The notes: generated from the sequence alone by a model not told the origin. DNA of 64,000 nucleotides from Bradyrhizobium sp. U87765 SZCCT0048 (GCF_018131225.1 NZ_JAFCMM010000002.1:682001-746000); one strand, 5' to 3'; shown: positions 32,934 to 42,548, numbered from the stretch's first letter. Made by a program: numbers and translations.

Positions 32934-34432
32934 TGGATACGTTCGCGGCACTGGCGCACGGCATGGCCGTCGCGCTCCAGCCCATCAACCTGCTGTATGC
33001 GCTGATCGGCGTGTTTCTTGGCACCGCCGTCGGCGTGCTGCCCGGCATCGGCCCGGCGCTGACCGTCGCGCTGCTGCTGCCGGTGACCTACAAGCTCGAC
33101 CCCGGCGGCTCGCTGATCATGTTCGCCGGCATCTACTACGGCGGCATGTATGGCGGCTCGACCACCGCGATCCTGATCAACACCCCCGGCGAGAGCGCCT
33201 CGATGGCGACTGCGCTGGAGGGCAACAAGATGGCCAAGGCGGGGCGCGGCGGCCCGGCGCTCGCGACCTCGGCGATCGGCTCGTTCGTCGCCGGCACGCT
33301 CGCCACCCTCGGCCTTGCCTTTCTCGCGCCCTGGCTGGTCGACATCGCGGTGCAGTTCGGCCCCGAGGACTACTTTGCGCTGATGTGCGTCGCGTTCATC
33401 ACGGTGTCGGCGACTTTCGGCGACTCGCCGGTCCGCGGCCTCACCAGCCTGTTCATCGGCCTCACCCTCGGCCTCATCGGCATCGACAAGCTCACCGGAC
33501 AGGCGCGGCTCGCCTTCGGGGTGCCCGAGCTGCTCGACGGCGTCGAGGTGACGACGCTGGCGGTCGGCCTGTTCGCCGTCGGCGAGGCGCTTTATGTGGC
33601 GTCGCGCCGCCACCACACCGAGGAAAAGCTCGAGCCGGTGCGCGGCTCGCTGTGGATGACGAAGGAAGACTGGAAGCGCTCCTGGAAGCCGTGGCTGCGC
33701 GGCACGCTGTTCGGCTTTCCGATCGGCGCCCTGCCCGCCGGCGGCGCCGAGATCCCGACCTTCCTGTCCTACTCCGCCGAGCGGCGGCTGGCGAAGCATC
33801 CCGAGGAATTTGGCAAGGGCGCGATCGAGGGCGTCGCCGGCCCGGAGGCTGCCAACAACGCCTCCGCCGCCGGCACGCTGGTGCCGCTGCTGACGCTGGG
33901 CCTGCCGACCTCCGCCACCGCGGCGATGATGCTGGCCGGCTTCCAGCAATATGGCCTCAACCCGGGGCCGCTGCTGTTCGCCGAGCGGCCCGATCTGGTG
34001 TGGGGGCTGATCGCCAGCCTGTTCATCGCCAACGGCATGCTGCTGGTGCTCAACCTGCCGCTGGTCGGCCTGTGGGTGCGCCTGCTGGCGATCCCGCAGC
34101 CCTGGCTCTACGCTGGTATTTTGGTATTCGCGACCATGGGCACCATCGCCGCCAAGCCGTCCGTGGTGGAGCTGTCGATGCTGGCCGGCTTCGGCGTACT
34201 CGGCTTCCTGATGCGCCGGTTCGATTTTCCGATCGCTCCGGTCGTGGTCGGCCTGATCCTCGGGCCGATCGCCGAGAGCCAGCTCCGCCGTGCGCTGTCC
34301 ATCAGCCTGGGCGACCCGATGACCCTGCTGCAGAGCCCGATCTCGGCCACACTGCTCGGGGTGGCGCTGATCGCCCTCGTCGCCCCCTTCGCGCTCAAGG
34401 GACTGGCGCGGTTCAAGGCGACCGAGGACTGA
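32933..34432 (+). CDS. tctA: Tripartite tricarboxylate transporter large permease
   Basis: A 499-aa membrane protein with about ten to twelve helices. The family signature GVFLGTAVGVLPGIGPALTV is near residues 24-43, followed by MFAGIYYGGMYGGSTTAILI and NTPGESASMATALEGNKMAK. A second half repeats the theme (FGFPIGALPAGGAEIPTFLS, LTLGLPTSATAAMMLAG). It is the ion-coupled permease of the TctCBA system. Its start overlaps tctB by one base. Confidence 0.9.
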   Translation: MDTFAALAHGMAVALQPINLLYALIGVFLGTAVGVLPGIGPALTVALLLPVTYKLDPGGSLIMFAGIYYGGMYGGSTTAILINTPGESASMATALEGNKMAKAGRGGPALATSAIGSFVAGTLATLGLAFLAPWLVDIAVQFGPEDYFALMCVAFITVSATFGDSPVRGLTSLFIGLTLGLIGIDKLTGQARLAFGVPELLDGVEVTTLAVGLFAVGEALYVASRRHHTEEKLEPVRGSLWMTKEDWKRSWKPWLRGTLFGFPIGALPAGGAEIPTFLSYSAERRLAKHPEEFGKGAIEGVAGPEAANNASAAGTLVPLLTLGLPTSATAAMMLAGFQQYGLNPGPLLFAERPDLVWGLIASLFIANGMLLVLNLPLVGLWVRLLAIPQPWLYAGILVFATMGTIAAKPSVVELSMLAGFGVLGFLMRRFDFPIAPVVVGLILGPIAESQLRRALSISLGDPMTLLQSPISATLLGVALIALVAPFALKGLARFKATED

Positions 34433-34503
34433 GTGGCCGGGTTCCCCGGATACCCAGTCCCAACCGAATCTTAACGAAGGGTTGATAGACCTCGCCGGGC
34501 CGC

Positions 34504-35910
34504 ATGCGGGCCGGCGGGGTAACGATTTTGGCTGTGATCGAAACAGAAACCACGACTCTGGACCGGACGAGCCTGATCGCACGCGTGCGCGGGCTGTTCA
34601 GTGGCGGTTCGCACGAGGCGTCCGTCACCAAGCGGCTGGCCGGGACCGTATTCATCATCCGCGTGTTCAGCGCCGGCCTCGCCTACTTCTCCCAGGTGCT
34701 GCTGGCGCGCTGGATGGGCGGCTCCGACTACGGCATCTACGTCTACGCCTGGACCTGGGTGCTGCTGCTGGGCTGCATGATGGACCTGGGCATCGCCGGC
34801 TCCGCCCAGAAGCTCATTCCCGAATACCGCGCCGCCGGCCAGACCGCGCTGCTGCGCGGCTTCCTGTCCGGATCGCGCTGGCTGACCTTCGCCGTCGCCA
34901 TCGTGTTCGCGCTGCTCGCCGCGGGCCTCGTCTGGCTGCTGTCGCCGTGGATCGGCGCCGACACCGTGGTGCCGCTCTATGTCGGCTGCCTGACGCTGCC
35001 CGCCTTCGTCGTCGCCAACGTCCAGGACGGCCTCGCGCGCTCCCACGACTGGATGCGCCTTGGCCTGATGCCGCAGTTCGTGGTGCGCCAGTCGCTGATC
35101 ATCGGCTTCACCGCCGGCGCGCTCGGCCTCGGCTTCGCGCTCACCGCTACCGAAGCGATGCTTGCGAGCGCCGCGGCGGTGTGGATCGCCATGACCGGGC
35201 AGATGATCGCCCTGAACCGCCGCCTCGCCACCACGGTCGAGCCCGGGCCGAAGACCCACGACGTGCCGGGCTGGCTTGCCGTCTCGCTGCCGATCCTGCT
35301 GGTCGAGAGTTTTTACCTGCTGCTGTCCTACACTGACGTGCTGATGCTGCAGCAGTTCCGCTCGTCCGAAGAGGTCGGCGTCTACTTCGCCGTGGTCAAG
35401 ACGCTGGCGCTGGTGTCGTTCATCCACTACGCGATGTCGGCGGTGACGGCGCATCGCTTCACCCAGTATCACGCGTCCGGCGATACCGAGCGGCTGTCGG
35501 CCTATGTCGCCTACGCGATCAAGTGGACGTTCTGGCCCTCTCTCGCCGCCACGCTGGTCCTGCTCGCGCTCGGCAAGCCGCTGCTGTGGCTGTTCGGCGG
35601 CCAGTTCACCGACGGCTATGGCATCATGTTCGTCGCCGCCATCGGCCTTGTCGTCCGCGCGGCGATCGGCCCGGTCGAGCGGCTGCTCAACATGCTGGGA
35701 CACCAGCACTACTGCGCGATGGCCTACGCCACCTCGTTCGCCATGAACGTGGCACTGTGCTTCATCCTGGTGCCGCGCTACGGCGGCTATGGCGCCGCGG
35801 CTTCGACCTCGCTGTCGCTGGTGTTCGAAACCGCGCTGCTGTTCTGGATCACCCGCCGCCGCCTCGGCCTGCATGTGTTCGTGTTCGGCAAGGCATCCAC
35901 CCCGCTCTAA
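34504..35910 (+). CDS. Polysaccharide/lipid-linked flippase (MOP superfamily)
   Basis: A 468-aa polytopic protein with 12-14 hydrophobic helices, of the Wzx/polysaccharide transporter type. Representative segments are VFIIRVFSAGLAYFSQVLLA near the N-terminus, LPILLVESFYLLLSYTDVLM in the middle and YGGYGAAASTSLSLVFETAL near the end. It would flip undecaprenyl-linked glycans. The start is uncertain: ATG 34504 as given, or TTG 34528 preceded by GGCGGGG. No glycosyltransferase genes are beside it, so the glycan is unknown. Confidence 0.78.
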   Translation: MRAGGVTILAVIETETTTLDRTSLIARVRGLFSGGSHEASVTKRLAGTVFIIRVFSAGLAYFSQVLLARWMGGSDYGIYVYAWTWVLLLGCMMDLGIAGSAQKLIPEYRAAGQTALLRGFLSGSRWLTFAVAIVFALLAAGLVWLLSPWIGADTVVPLYVGCLTLPAFVVANVQDGLARSHDWMRLGLMPQFVVRQSLIIGFTAGALGLGFALTATEAMLASAAAVWIAMTGQMIALNRRLATTVEPGPKTHDVPGWLAVSLPILLVESFYLLLSYTDVLMLQQFRSSEEVGVYFAVVKTLALVSFIHYAMSAVTAHRFTQYHASGDTERLSAYVAYAIKWTFWPSLAATLVLLALGKPLLWLFGGQFTDGYGIMFVAAIGLVVRAAIGPVERLLNMLGHQHYCAMAYATSFAMNVALCFILVPRYGGYGAAASTSLSLVFETALLFWITRRRLGLHVFVFGKASTPL

Positions 35911-35930
35911 GCGAGCGCAGATCTGAATGA

Positions 35931-35964
35931 CGAAGGCCTGCCCCGTCGCCGGGGCAGGCCTTCG
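35931..35964. terminator. Bidirectional terminator-like hairpin
   Basis: CGAAGGCCTGCCCC (35931-35944) pairs perfectly with GGGGCAGGCCTTCG (35951-35964) around GTCGCC. It sits in the convergent gap between the flippase and 3-hydroxybutyrate dehydrogenase genes. There is no long T-run, but stem strength and position support termination. Confidence 0.7.
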
Positions 35965-35990
35965 CGCATGACGGGATGATCGTCGCAGGT

Positions 35991-36779
35991 TTATTCGGCG
36001 GTCCAGCCGCCGTCGATCGACAGGTTGGCGCCGGTGATCTGGGCAGCGTCGTCGCCGCAGAGATAGAGCGCCAGCGAGGCGACCTGGTCGGCGGTGACGA
36101 ACTCCTTGGTCGGCTGCGCATCGAGCAGCACGTCGTTGATGACCTGCTCCTTGGTCAGGTTGCGCGCCTTCATCGTCTCCGGGATCTGGCGCTCGACCAG
36201 CGGCGTCCAGACATAGCCCGGGCTGATGCAGTTGCAGGTGATCTTGGAGGTCGCCACCTCCAGCGCCACCGTCTTGGTCAGACCGGCGATGCCGTGCTTG
36301 GCAGAGACGTAGGCCGACTTGAACGGCGAGGCGACCAGCGAATGAGCCGACGCGGTGTTGATGATGCGGCCCCACTGGCGCTTCTTCATGCCGGGCACGG
36401 CGGCACGGATGGCGTGGAACGCGGCCGACAGGTTGATGGCGATGATCGCGTCCCACTTCTCGATCGGGAACTCCTCGATCGGCGACACGAACTGGATGCC
36501 GGCGTTATTGACGAGAATGTCGAGCGAGCCGAAGGTCTTCTCGCCGAGCGCGACGAACTCGGCGATCTCCGCCGGCTTGGTCATGTCGGCCGGCGAATAG
36601 ACGCACTTGACGCCGAAATCGGTCTCGATCGCCGAACGCTCCTTCTCGATGTCGGCGATGTTGCCCATGCCGTTGATGACGATGTTGGCGCCGGCCTTCG
36701 CCATCGCGCGTGCGATCGAGAGCCCGATGCCGCTGGTCGATCCGGTGACCGCCGCCGTCCTGCCTTTCAAGTCCGCCAT
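35991..36779 (-). CDS. bdhA: 3-Hydroxybutyrate dehydrogenase
   Basis: A 262-aa short-chain dehydrogenase that interconverts D-3-hydroxybutyrate and acetoacetate with NAD. Motifs are the TGSTSGIG nucleotide-binding loop, NNAG, and the catalytic Ser-Tyr-Lys set (INTASAHSLVAS, AYVSAKHG). The C-terminal GANLSIDGGWTA is typical. Segments GVKCVYSPADMTKPAEIAEF and ERQIPETMKARNLTKEQVIN match the 3-hydroxybutyrate branch. ATG at 36779 fits the AGGAG spacing better than the ATG three bases upstream. It directly follows the patatin gene (3-bp gap), suggesting joint work in polyhydroxybutyrate breakdown. Confidence 0.9.
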   Translation of the reverse strand: MADLKGRTAAVTGSTSGIGLSIARAMAKAGANIVINGMGNIADIEKERSAIETDFGVKCVYSPADMTKPAEIAEFVALGEKTFGSLDILVNNAGIQFVSPIEEFPIEKWDAIIAINLSAAFHAIRAAVPGMKKRQWGRIINTASAHSLVASPFKSAYVSAKHGIAGLTKTVALEVATSKITCNCISPGYVWTPLVERQIPETMKARNLTKEQVINDVLLDAQPTKEFVTADQVASLALYLCGDDAAQITGANLSIDGGWTAE

Positions 36780-36782
36780 CAT

Positions 36783-37958
36783 TCACTCCTTTGTATCATC
36801 CGGCATGAGGGGTTCATCGCCGATGAGATCGTAGGTCACCATGGTCTCGCCGTTCTGCGGGCGCTGCAGCCATTCCGGATGGCGCATCGAGCAGTCGACG
36901 TCGTGCTCGCCGGCCGCCCAGTGCTCGCGCATGGCGAAATTCGAGAAATCGTAGTCCTTCGACGATGTCTCGAAATTCTTGCTCTTGTAGATCAGGTGGA
37001 CCACCGTAACGGTGTTCTCCTTGGCCGCCTCGTTGAGCAGGGCGACATCGGGATCGTTCTTGAGATTCGCCGGCAGCTTGGCGATCAGGTTGCGCAGCGC
37101 GAGGCGGGTGTTGTGGATCTTCTTGTTCATGTCGGTATTCAGCCGGGTCCGGCTGGAATAGCGAATGTCCTTCTCGCGCTCGGAAGCCTCGAGCAGTGTC
37201 GACGGCAACCGTCCCCGTGCGCTGAACAGATCGACCTGGAAAATCAGCAGGTCGGCGCGTGTTTCCTCGTCGAGCACGTAGTCCAGCGGGGTGTTGGAGG
37301 CGACGCCGCCGTCCCAGTAGAATTCGCCATCGATCTCGACCGCCGGAAAGCCCGGCGGCAGTGCGCCCGACGCCATGATATGCTCGGGCCGGATCTCCTG
37401 GCGCGTGTTGTCGAAATAGGTGAAGTTGCCGGTCCGGACGTTGACCGCACCGACGCTCAGGCGGGTCTTCCTGGCGTTGATGCGATCGAAATCCACCAGC
37501 CGCTCCAGCGTCTCGCGCAGCGGCGCGGTGTCGTAGAAGCTCAGCGACTGCTCGCTGCCGGGCGGCCACAGCAGCGCAGGCGGAACCCGCGGCATGAAGA
37601 AACCGGGCACGCCGAACGTCGCGATCAGCGCCGCGCTGGTTTCGTTGAAGGCGAGGCGGGCGCGATCGCCGCCGATCAGCGGCTGCCACGGCACCGGGGA
37701 CGACACCAGTTCCCAGAACTCTCGCAGGCGCGCCTGTCGCTTCTCGCGAGGGTTGCCGGCGATGATCGCCGAGTTGATCGCACCGATGGAAATGCCGGCG
37801 ACCCAGTCCGGCTCGAAATCGTGGCGGCAGAGCGATTGATAGGCGCCCGCCTGGTAGGATCCCAGGGCCCCGCCCCCCTGCAGCACGAGAACGCGCTGGG
37901 CCTGCGCGGGGGTCGTGGCGGGAGACGGCGATGACGACGGGGACGACAGCGAATCCAT
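36783..37958 (-). CDS. Patatin-like phospholipase with DUF3734 tail
   Basis: A 391-aa patatin-fold acyl hydrolase. The oxyanion loop is LQGGGALGSYQAGAY (residues 26-40), the nucleophile is S57 in GISIGAINS, and the catalytic Asp is in YWDGGVASNTPLD. The C-terminal quarter (SSRTRLNTDMNKKIHNTRLA, FSNFAMREHWAAGEHD) is the DUF3734-type extension. The Ser/Pro-rich first 20 residues are likely disordered. It is translationally close to bdhA; such pairs suggest a lipase or depolymerase acting on polyhydroxyalkanoate or lipid feeding hydroxybutyrate oxidation. That link is inference. Confidence 0.86.
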   Translation of the reverse strand: MDSLSSPSSSPSPATTPAQAQRVLVLQGGGALGSYQAGAYQSLCRHDFEPDWVAGISIGAINSAIIAGNPREKRQARLREFWELVSSPVPWQPLIGGDRARLAFNETSAALIATFGVPGFFMPRVPPALLWPPGSEQSLSFYDTAPLRETLERLVDFDRINARKTRLSVGAVNVRTGNFTYFDNTRQEIRPEHIMASGALPPGFPAVEIDGEFYWDGGVASNTPLDYVLDEETRADLLIFQVDLFSARGRLPSTLLEASEREKDIRYSSRTRLNTDMNKKIHNTRLALRNLIAKLPANLKNDPDVALLNEAAKENTVTVVHLIYKSKNFETSSKDYDFSNFAMREHWAAGEHDVDCSMRHPEWLQRPQNGETMVTYDLIGDEPLMPDDTKE

Positions 37959-38050
37959 GCAAGCCAACGATTGAAATGATCCAGGTCTCAGCGTGGCGTC
38001 AGTTCCCGATGCCGTCAATCAGCTCCCGTGGGATTGATTTCACACCCGAG

Positions 38051-38569
38051 TTATCGGGCGTCGGGCGCGGCCAGAACCAGCGCCCAGAACACCTTGTATT
38101 TGGTATTCGGAGCATAACTCGCCGCGATGCCCAGTTTTGTGACACCGCTGTTCAGCATGTTGGCCTTGTGCGGCGGCGAGTCCCGCCAGCCCGAGAATGC
38201 CTCGGCCAGGGTATGATAGCCGGCCGACACGTTCTCGACCGCCACCTTGGCGTCGTAGCCCGCCGCCTTGACCCGCTGGCCAAGCGATCCCGTGACATTG
38301 TGGTCGAGCTTGTTGCGGGTCGCCATGGCCATCGCCTGGGCTTCCGCGACCTGCATCAGGACGGGGTCGACCTCGACCGCGCCGAGGCCATTGTTCCGCC
38401 GATAGCCTGAGATCATCGAGGCGGCGACCGCCGCGTCGACCTTGGCCCCGCCATGGGCCATGCTCAGATAAAAGGCAGGCTGTTCCGGGGGAATATCACG
38501 GTCGCTCGCACAGCCGCTCAGCACAAAAATCCCGGCCAGAACCGAGACCGCGATCATTGCGCGAAACAT
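38051..38569 (-). CDS. CAP/SCP-domain lipoprotein
   Basis: A 172-aa lipoprotein with signal and lipobox (AGIFVLSGC, lipidated Cys near residue 20), then a cysteine-rich-secretory/PR1 (CAP) domain: ASMISGYRRNNGLGAVEVDP, AMAMATRNKLDHNVTGSLGQ, and GWRDSPPHKANMLNSGVTKL with the conserved His. Bacterial CAP proteins have poorly known roles. It sits 117 bp downstream of cysA on the same strand, but probably has its own transcript. Confidence 0.83.
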   Translation of the reverse strand: MFRAMIAVSVLAGIFVLSGCASDRDIPPEQPAFYLSMAHGGAKVDAAVAASMISGYRRNNGLGAVEVDPVLMQVAEAQAMAMATRNKLDHNVTGSLGQRVKAAGYDAKVAVENVSAGYHTLAEAFSGWRDSPPHKANMLNSGVTKLGIAASYAPNTKYKVFWALVLAAPDAR

Positions 38570-38686
38570 TCCGTCTACCCCCGCCCGAAATCATCGACTC
38601 CGGACGGGTTGTTGCACACCAACCGTGGCTGAAAAGTGAACGCCGACCGCCGGCAGCCGGCGCTAGGACCGGAACCGACGGAACAG

Positions 38687-39736
38687 TCAGGCCTGCGCGC
38701 CGAAGATCCGGTAGCGCTTGGGCTGCAGCCCGACGATGTCGCCGGGGCGCAGCTCGCGGTCGCGCGGCGCATCGATCTCGATCAGGGTCTCGTCGCCATT
38801 GGCCCGCAGCGCCACGTCGGCGCGCTGGGTCGGGCCGAACGCCCGCACATGCTTCACCGCTCCCTCCAGGGACCCCGAGCCGGCCGGACCGACGACGACG
38901 TCGTGGCGGCGGATGAACAGCTTCGACGGGCCGGCCGCCGCGCCCTGCGCCTGCAGGTCCAGCACCTTGTCGCCAAGCCGCAGCTGGCCGTCGACGACAT
39001 CGACCGGCAGCACGATGGACTCGCCGATGAAGCCGTGAACGAAAGCGGTCGCCGGATTGTCGTAGACGTCGCTCGGCGAGCCGATCTGCTCGATCTTGCC
39101 CTTGTCCATCACCACCACGCGGTTGGCGACTTCCAGCGCCTCCTCCTGGTCATGGGTGACGAAGATCGACGTGACATGGATCTCGTCGTGGAGCTGGCGC
39201 AGCCAGCGCCGCAGCTCCTTGCGGACCTTGGCGTCGAGCGCGCCGAACGGCTCGTCGAGCAGCAGGATGCGCGGCTCGATCGCCAGCGCGCGGGCCAGCG
39301 CGATGCGCTGGCGCTGGCCACCAGAGAGCTGGCTGGGATAGCGGTGGGCGAGCCAGTCGAGCTGGACGAGATCGAGAAGCTCCTTGACGCGCTTGCGGAT
39401 GTCCGCCTCGCTCTTGCGCACGGCGCGCGGCTGCACGCGCAAGCCGAACGCCACGTTCTCGAACACGCTCATGTGGCGAAACAGGGCGTAGTGCTGGAAC
39501 ACGAAGCCGACATGGCGCTCGCCGGCGCCGCGCGACAGCGCATCCTCGCCATCGAAGCTGACGGTGCCGGAATCCGGCCAGTCCAGGCCCGCGATGATCC
39601 GCAACAACGAGGTCTTGCCGGATCCCGAGGGGCCGAGCAGCGCGAGCAGCTCGCCAGTGTCGACCTTGAGATCGACATTGTCGAGCGCGGCAAATGCGCC
39701 GTACTTCTTTACCAGGTTGCGGACTTCAATGGTCAC
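38687..39736 (-). CDS. cysA: Sulfate/thiosulfate ABC transporter ATPase
   Basis: A 349-aa ATPase: Walker A GPSGSGKT at residues 35-42, signature LSGGQRQRIALARAL, Walker B RILLLDEPFGALD, H-loop IFVTHDQEEALEVANRVVVM. The C-terminal TOBE-like domain (SKLFIRRHDVVVGPAG) ends at residue 349. It powers sulfate or thiosulfate import with CysT and CysW. It is the last gene of the left arm and overlaps cysW by 11 bp. It is the only cysA in the window although two permease sets exist, so it may serve both. Confidence 0.93.
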   Translation of the reverse strand: MTIEVRNLVKKYGAFAALDNVDLKVDTGELLALLGPSGSGKTSLLRIIAGLDWPDSGTVSFDGEDALSRGAGERHVGFVFQHYALFRHMSVFENVAFGLRVQPRAVRKSEADIRKRVKELLDLVQLDWLAHRYPSQLSGGQRQRIALARALAIEPRILLLDEPFGALDAKVRKELRRWLRQLHDEIHVTSIFVTHDQEEALEVANRVVVMDKGKIEQIGSPSDVYDNPATAFVHGFIGESIVLPVDVVDGQLRLGDKVLDLQAQGAAAGPSKLFIRRHDVVVGPAGSGSLEGAVKHVRAFGPTQRADVALRANGDETLIEIDAPRDRELRPGDIVGLQPKRYRIFGAQA

Positions 39737-40655
39737 TTGGCTTTTCCTCTGCGAGACGACCTTCCAGCACGGTCTTCACGATGAGCGTGATCAATGCCAG
39801 GAAGGCGAGCAGCGACGCGATCGCGAACGCGGCCACCAGCTGATATTCATTATACAGGATCTCGACCAGCAGCGGCATGGTGTTGGTCTCGCCGCGAATA
39901 TGGCCTGAGACCACCGACACAGCGCCGAACTCGCCCATGGCGCGGGCGTTGCACAGCAGCACGCCGTAGAGCACGCCCCACTTGATGTTGGGGAACGTGA
40001 CGCGCCAGAATGTCCGCCAGCCCGAGGCGCCAAGCGAGATCGCCGCCTCCTCTTCCTGCGTCCCCTGCTCCTGCATCAGCGGGATCAGCTCCCGCGCCAC
40101 GAACGGAAACGTCACGAACGTCGTCGCCAGAATGATCGCCGGCGGCGCGAACAGGATCTGCAGGTCATGCGCCTGCAGCCAGGGGCCGAGATAACCCTGC
40201 GCGCCGAACAGCAGCACGAACACGAGGCCAGAGATCACCGGGCTGACCGAGAATGGCAGGTCAATGAGGGTGATCAGAAAGGTCTTGCCGGGGAACTCGA
40301 ACTTGGTGATCGCCCAGGCCGCCATCAGCCCGAACACCAGGTTGAGGCTGACCGAAATCAGCGCCGTCAGCAGCGTCAGCTGGATCGCCGCCAGCGCCTC
40401 CGATCCCGACAGCGCCGACAGATACTCGCCGACGCCCTTGGAGAACGCCGTGGCGAACACCAGGATCAGCGGCAACAGCACGAAGATCGACAGGAACGCG
40501 ACGGCGAAACCGATGATGGCGAGGCGCACCCAGCGCGGCTCAGTTCGCGCATCGCGGCGCGCCAGCGGGGCGACGCGCACCACGGGCGGCCGGCCGCCGT
40601 CGAACGGCGGGGCGCTGGCTTCGGTCGGGGATGGATTGGTTGCGATCAGGGTCAT
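39726..40655 (-). CDS. cysW: Sulfate ABC transporter permease CysW
   Basis: A 309-aa permease with six helices. Segments are FAVAFLSIFVLLPLILVFAT, AAWAITKFEFPGKTFLITLI, DLPFSVSPVISGLVFVLLFG and the EAA loop EEEAAISLGASGWRTFWRVT that contacts CysA. The N-terminal tail (about 50 residues, Pro/Arg-rich) is cytoplasmic. It lies 6 bp after cysT and overlaps cysA. Confidence 0.9.
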   Translation of the reverse strand: MTLIATNPSPTEASAPPFDGGRPPVVRVAPLARRDARTEPRWVRLAIIGFAVAFLSIFVLLPLILVFATAFSKGVGEYLSALSGSEALAAIQLTLLTALISVSLNLVFGLMAAWAITKFEFPGKTFLITLIDLPFSVSPVISGLVFVLLFGAQGYLGPWLQAHDLQILFAPPAIILATTFVTFPFVARELIPLMQEQGTQEEEAAISLGASGWRTFWRVTFPNIKWGVLYGVLLCNARAMGEFGAVSVVSGHIRGETNTMPLLVEILYNEYQLVAAFAIASLLAFLALITLIVKTVLEGRLAEEKPSDH

Positions 40656-40661
40656 GGGCGA

Positions 40662-41498
40662 TCAATGAACGGCCGCGGCGCGCAGCTGCGCCCAGCGCTG
40701 AATGCGATTGATGATGAAAATGATCAGGAAGGCGACGACCAGCATCACCACCGCGATGGCGGTGGCGTCGGCATAGCGGAATTCCGACAGCCGGATGACG
40801 ATCAGCAGCGGTGCGATCTCCGACACGTTGGGCAGGTTGCCGGCGATGAAGATCACCGAACCGTACTCGCCGACCGCGCGGGCGAACGCCAGCGCGAAGC
40901 CGGTGAGGATGGCGGGGGTGAGGCTGGGCAGAATGACACGGCTGATGATCTGCCAGCGGCTGGCGCCGAGGCTCGCGGCCGCCTCCTCGAGCTCCACCTC
41001 GAGGTCGAGCAGCACCGGCTGCACGGTGCGCACCACGAAGGGAATGCCGATGAAGATCATCGCGACGAAAATGCCGAGCGGCGTGAACGCCACCTTGATG
41101 CCGAGCGCCGCCAGCGGCGCCCCGAGCCAACCCTTCTGGGCGAACAGCGCCGACAGTGCCACGCCTGCGACCGCGGTCGGCAGCGCGAACGGAATGTCGA
41201 CGATGGCATCGAACAGGCGCTTGCCGGGAAAACGATAGCGCACCAGCGCCCACACGACGATGACCCCGGCGACGAGATTGACCAGCGCCGCCGCGAACGC
41301 GAGGCCAAAGGACACCGCCAGCGCATGGAGCGTGCGCGGGCTGGTGACGACGGCGATGAATTGCGCCAGCGACAGCTCCGTCGTCTTCACGAACAGGCCC
41401 GCGAGCGGAATCAGGATGAGGATGGAGAGCCACGTCAGGGTCACGCCCATGGTCAGGCCGAACCCCGGCAACACGCTCCGTCTCGATGCTCCGCTCAC
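40662..41498 (-). CDS. cysT: Sulfate ABC transporter permease CysT
   Basis: A 278-aa permease with six helices. Typical CysT/CysU segments are VLPGFGLTMGVTLTWLSILI, ALVRYRFPGKRLFDAIVDIP, FALPTAVAGVALSALFA and the EAA loop LEEAAASLGASRWQIISRVI. It pairs with CysW in the membrane. It lies 60 bp downstream of the binding-protein gene. Confidence 0.9.
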   Translation of the reverse strand: MSGASRRSVLPGFGLTMGVTLTWLSILILIPLAGLFVKTTELSLAQFIAVVTSPRTLHALAVSFGLAFAAALVNLVAGVIVVWALVRYRFPGKRLFDAIVDIPFALPTAVAGVALSALFAQKGWLGAPLAALGIKVAFTPLGIFVAMIFIGIPFVVRTVQPVLLDLEVELEEAAASLGASRWQIISRVILPSLTPAILTGFALAFARAVGEYGSVIFIAGNLPNVSEIAPLLIVIRLSEFRYADATAIAVVMLVVAFLIIFIINRIQRWAQLRAAAVH

Positions 41499-41558
41499 GA
41501 TGCCCTCTGCCCTGCGATGGGATCGCCGCCGGAACCGGCGGCGCCCCAGGCCTCAATG

Positions 41559-42548
41559 TCAGTTCTTGTAGATCTGGTCGAACACGCCGCCGTCGGAGAA
41601 GTGGTCCTTCTGCGCCTTAGTCCAGCCGCCGAACACGTCGTCGATGGTGAACAGGCTGACCTTGGCGAAGGAATCGGCGTACTTCGCAGCAACTTCGGAA
41701 TCCCGCGGCCGGTAGAAATTGCGCGCGGCGATGTCCTGGCCTTCCTTGGTGTACCAATACTTCAGGTACGCCTCGGCAACCGCTCGGGTGCCTTTCTTGT
41801 CGACGACCTTGTCGACCACAGCGACCGGCGGCTCGGCGAGGATCGACACCGACGGCACCACGATCTCGAACTTGTCCTTGCCGAATTCCTTGACAGCCAG
41901 GTAAGCCTCGTTTTCCCAGGCCAGCAGCACGTCACCGACGCCGCGCTCGACGAAGGTCACGGTCGAGCCCCGCGCGCCGGTATCGAGCACCGGGACGTTC
42001 TTGAAGATGTCGGCAACGAAGGCCTTCGCCTTGTCTTCAGAGCCGAACTTCTTCAACGCGTAACCCCAGGCCGCGAGGTAGTTCCAGCGCGCCCCGCCGG
42101 AGGTCTTCGGGTTCGGCGTGATGACGCTGACGCCCGGCTTGATGATGTCGTCCCAGTCCTTGATGCCCTTGGGATTGCCCTTGCGGACCAGGAACACGAT
42201 GGTCGAGGTATACGGCGACGAATTCTGCGGCAGGCGCTTCTGCCAGTCCTTGTCGAGCAGCCCCTTGGCCGCGACCGCGTCGATGTCGTAGGCGAGCGCG
42301 AGCGTCACGACATCGGCCTGCAGACCGTCGATCACGCTGCGCGCCGACGCGCCCGAGCCGTTGTGCGACTGCTTGATCTCGACGCTCTTGCCCGCTTCCT
42401 TCTGATAGGCCGCAGCGAACGCCTTGTTGAAATCGACATAGAGCTCACGCGTCGGATCGTACGACACGTTCAGCAAGGAAAAATCGGCAGCGAACGCCGA
42501 CCCCGCCCAGACAATACCCGCGATGACGGGGAGAATACGACGCAGCAT
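41559..42548 (-). CDS. sbp: Sulfate-binding protein (left set)
   Basis: A 329-aa periplasmic binding protein, start at 42548 by its GGAG site. The signal peptide is MLRRILPVIAGIVWAGSAFA. Family core: LLNVSYDPTRELYVDFNKAF, IKQSHNGSGASARSVIDGLQ, ADVVTLALAYDIDAVA and LVRKGNPKGIKDWDDIIKPG. It captures sulfate for CysTWA. It follows cysH after a 122-bp gap that may hold its own promoter. A paralogue lies in the right arm at 50310. Confidence 0.92.
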   Translation of the reverse strand: MLRRILPVIAGIVWAGSAFAADFSLLNVSYDPTRELYVDFNKAFAAAYQKEAGKSVEIKQSHNGSGASARSVIDGLQADVVTLALAYDIDAVAAKGLLDKDWQKRLPQNSSPYTSTIVFLVRKGNPKGIKDWDDIIKPGVSVITPNPKTSGGARWNYLAAWGYALKKFGSEDKAKAFVADIFKNVPVLDTGARGSTVTFVERGVGDVLLAWENEAYLAVKEFGKDKFEIVVPSVSILAEPPVAVVDKVVDKKGTRAVAEAYLKYWYTKEGQDIAARNFYRPRDSEVAAKYADSFAKVSLFTIDDVFGGWTKAQKDHFSDGGVFDQIYKN

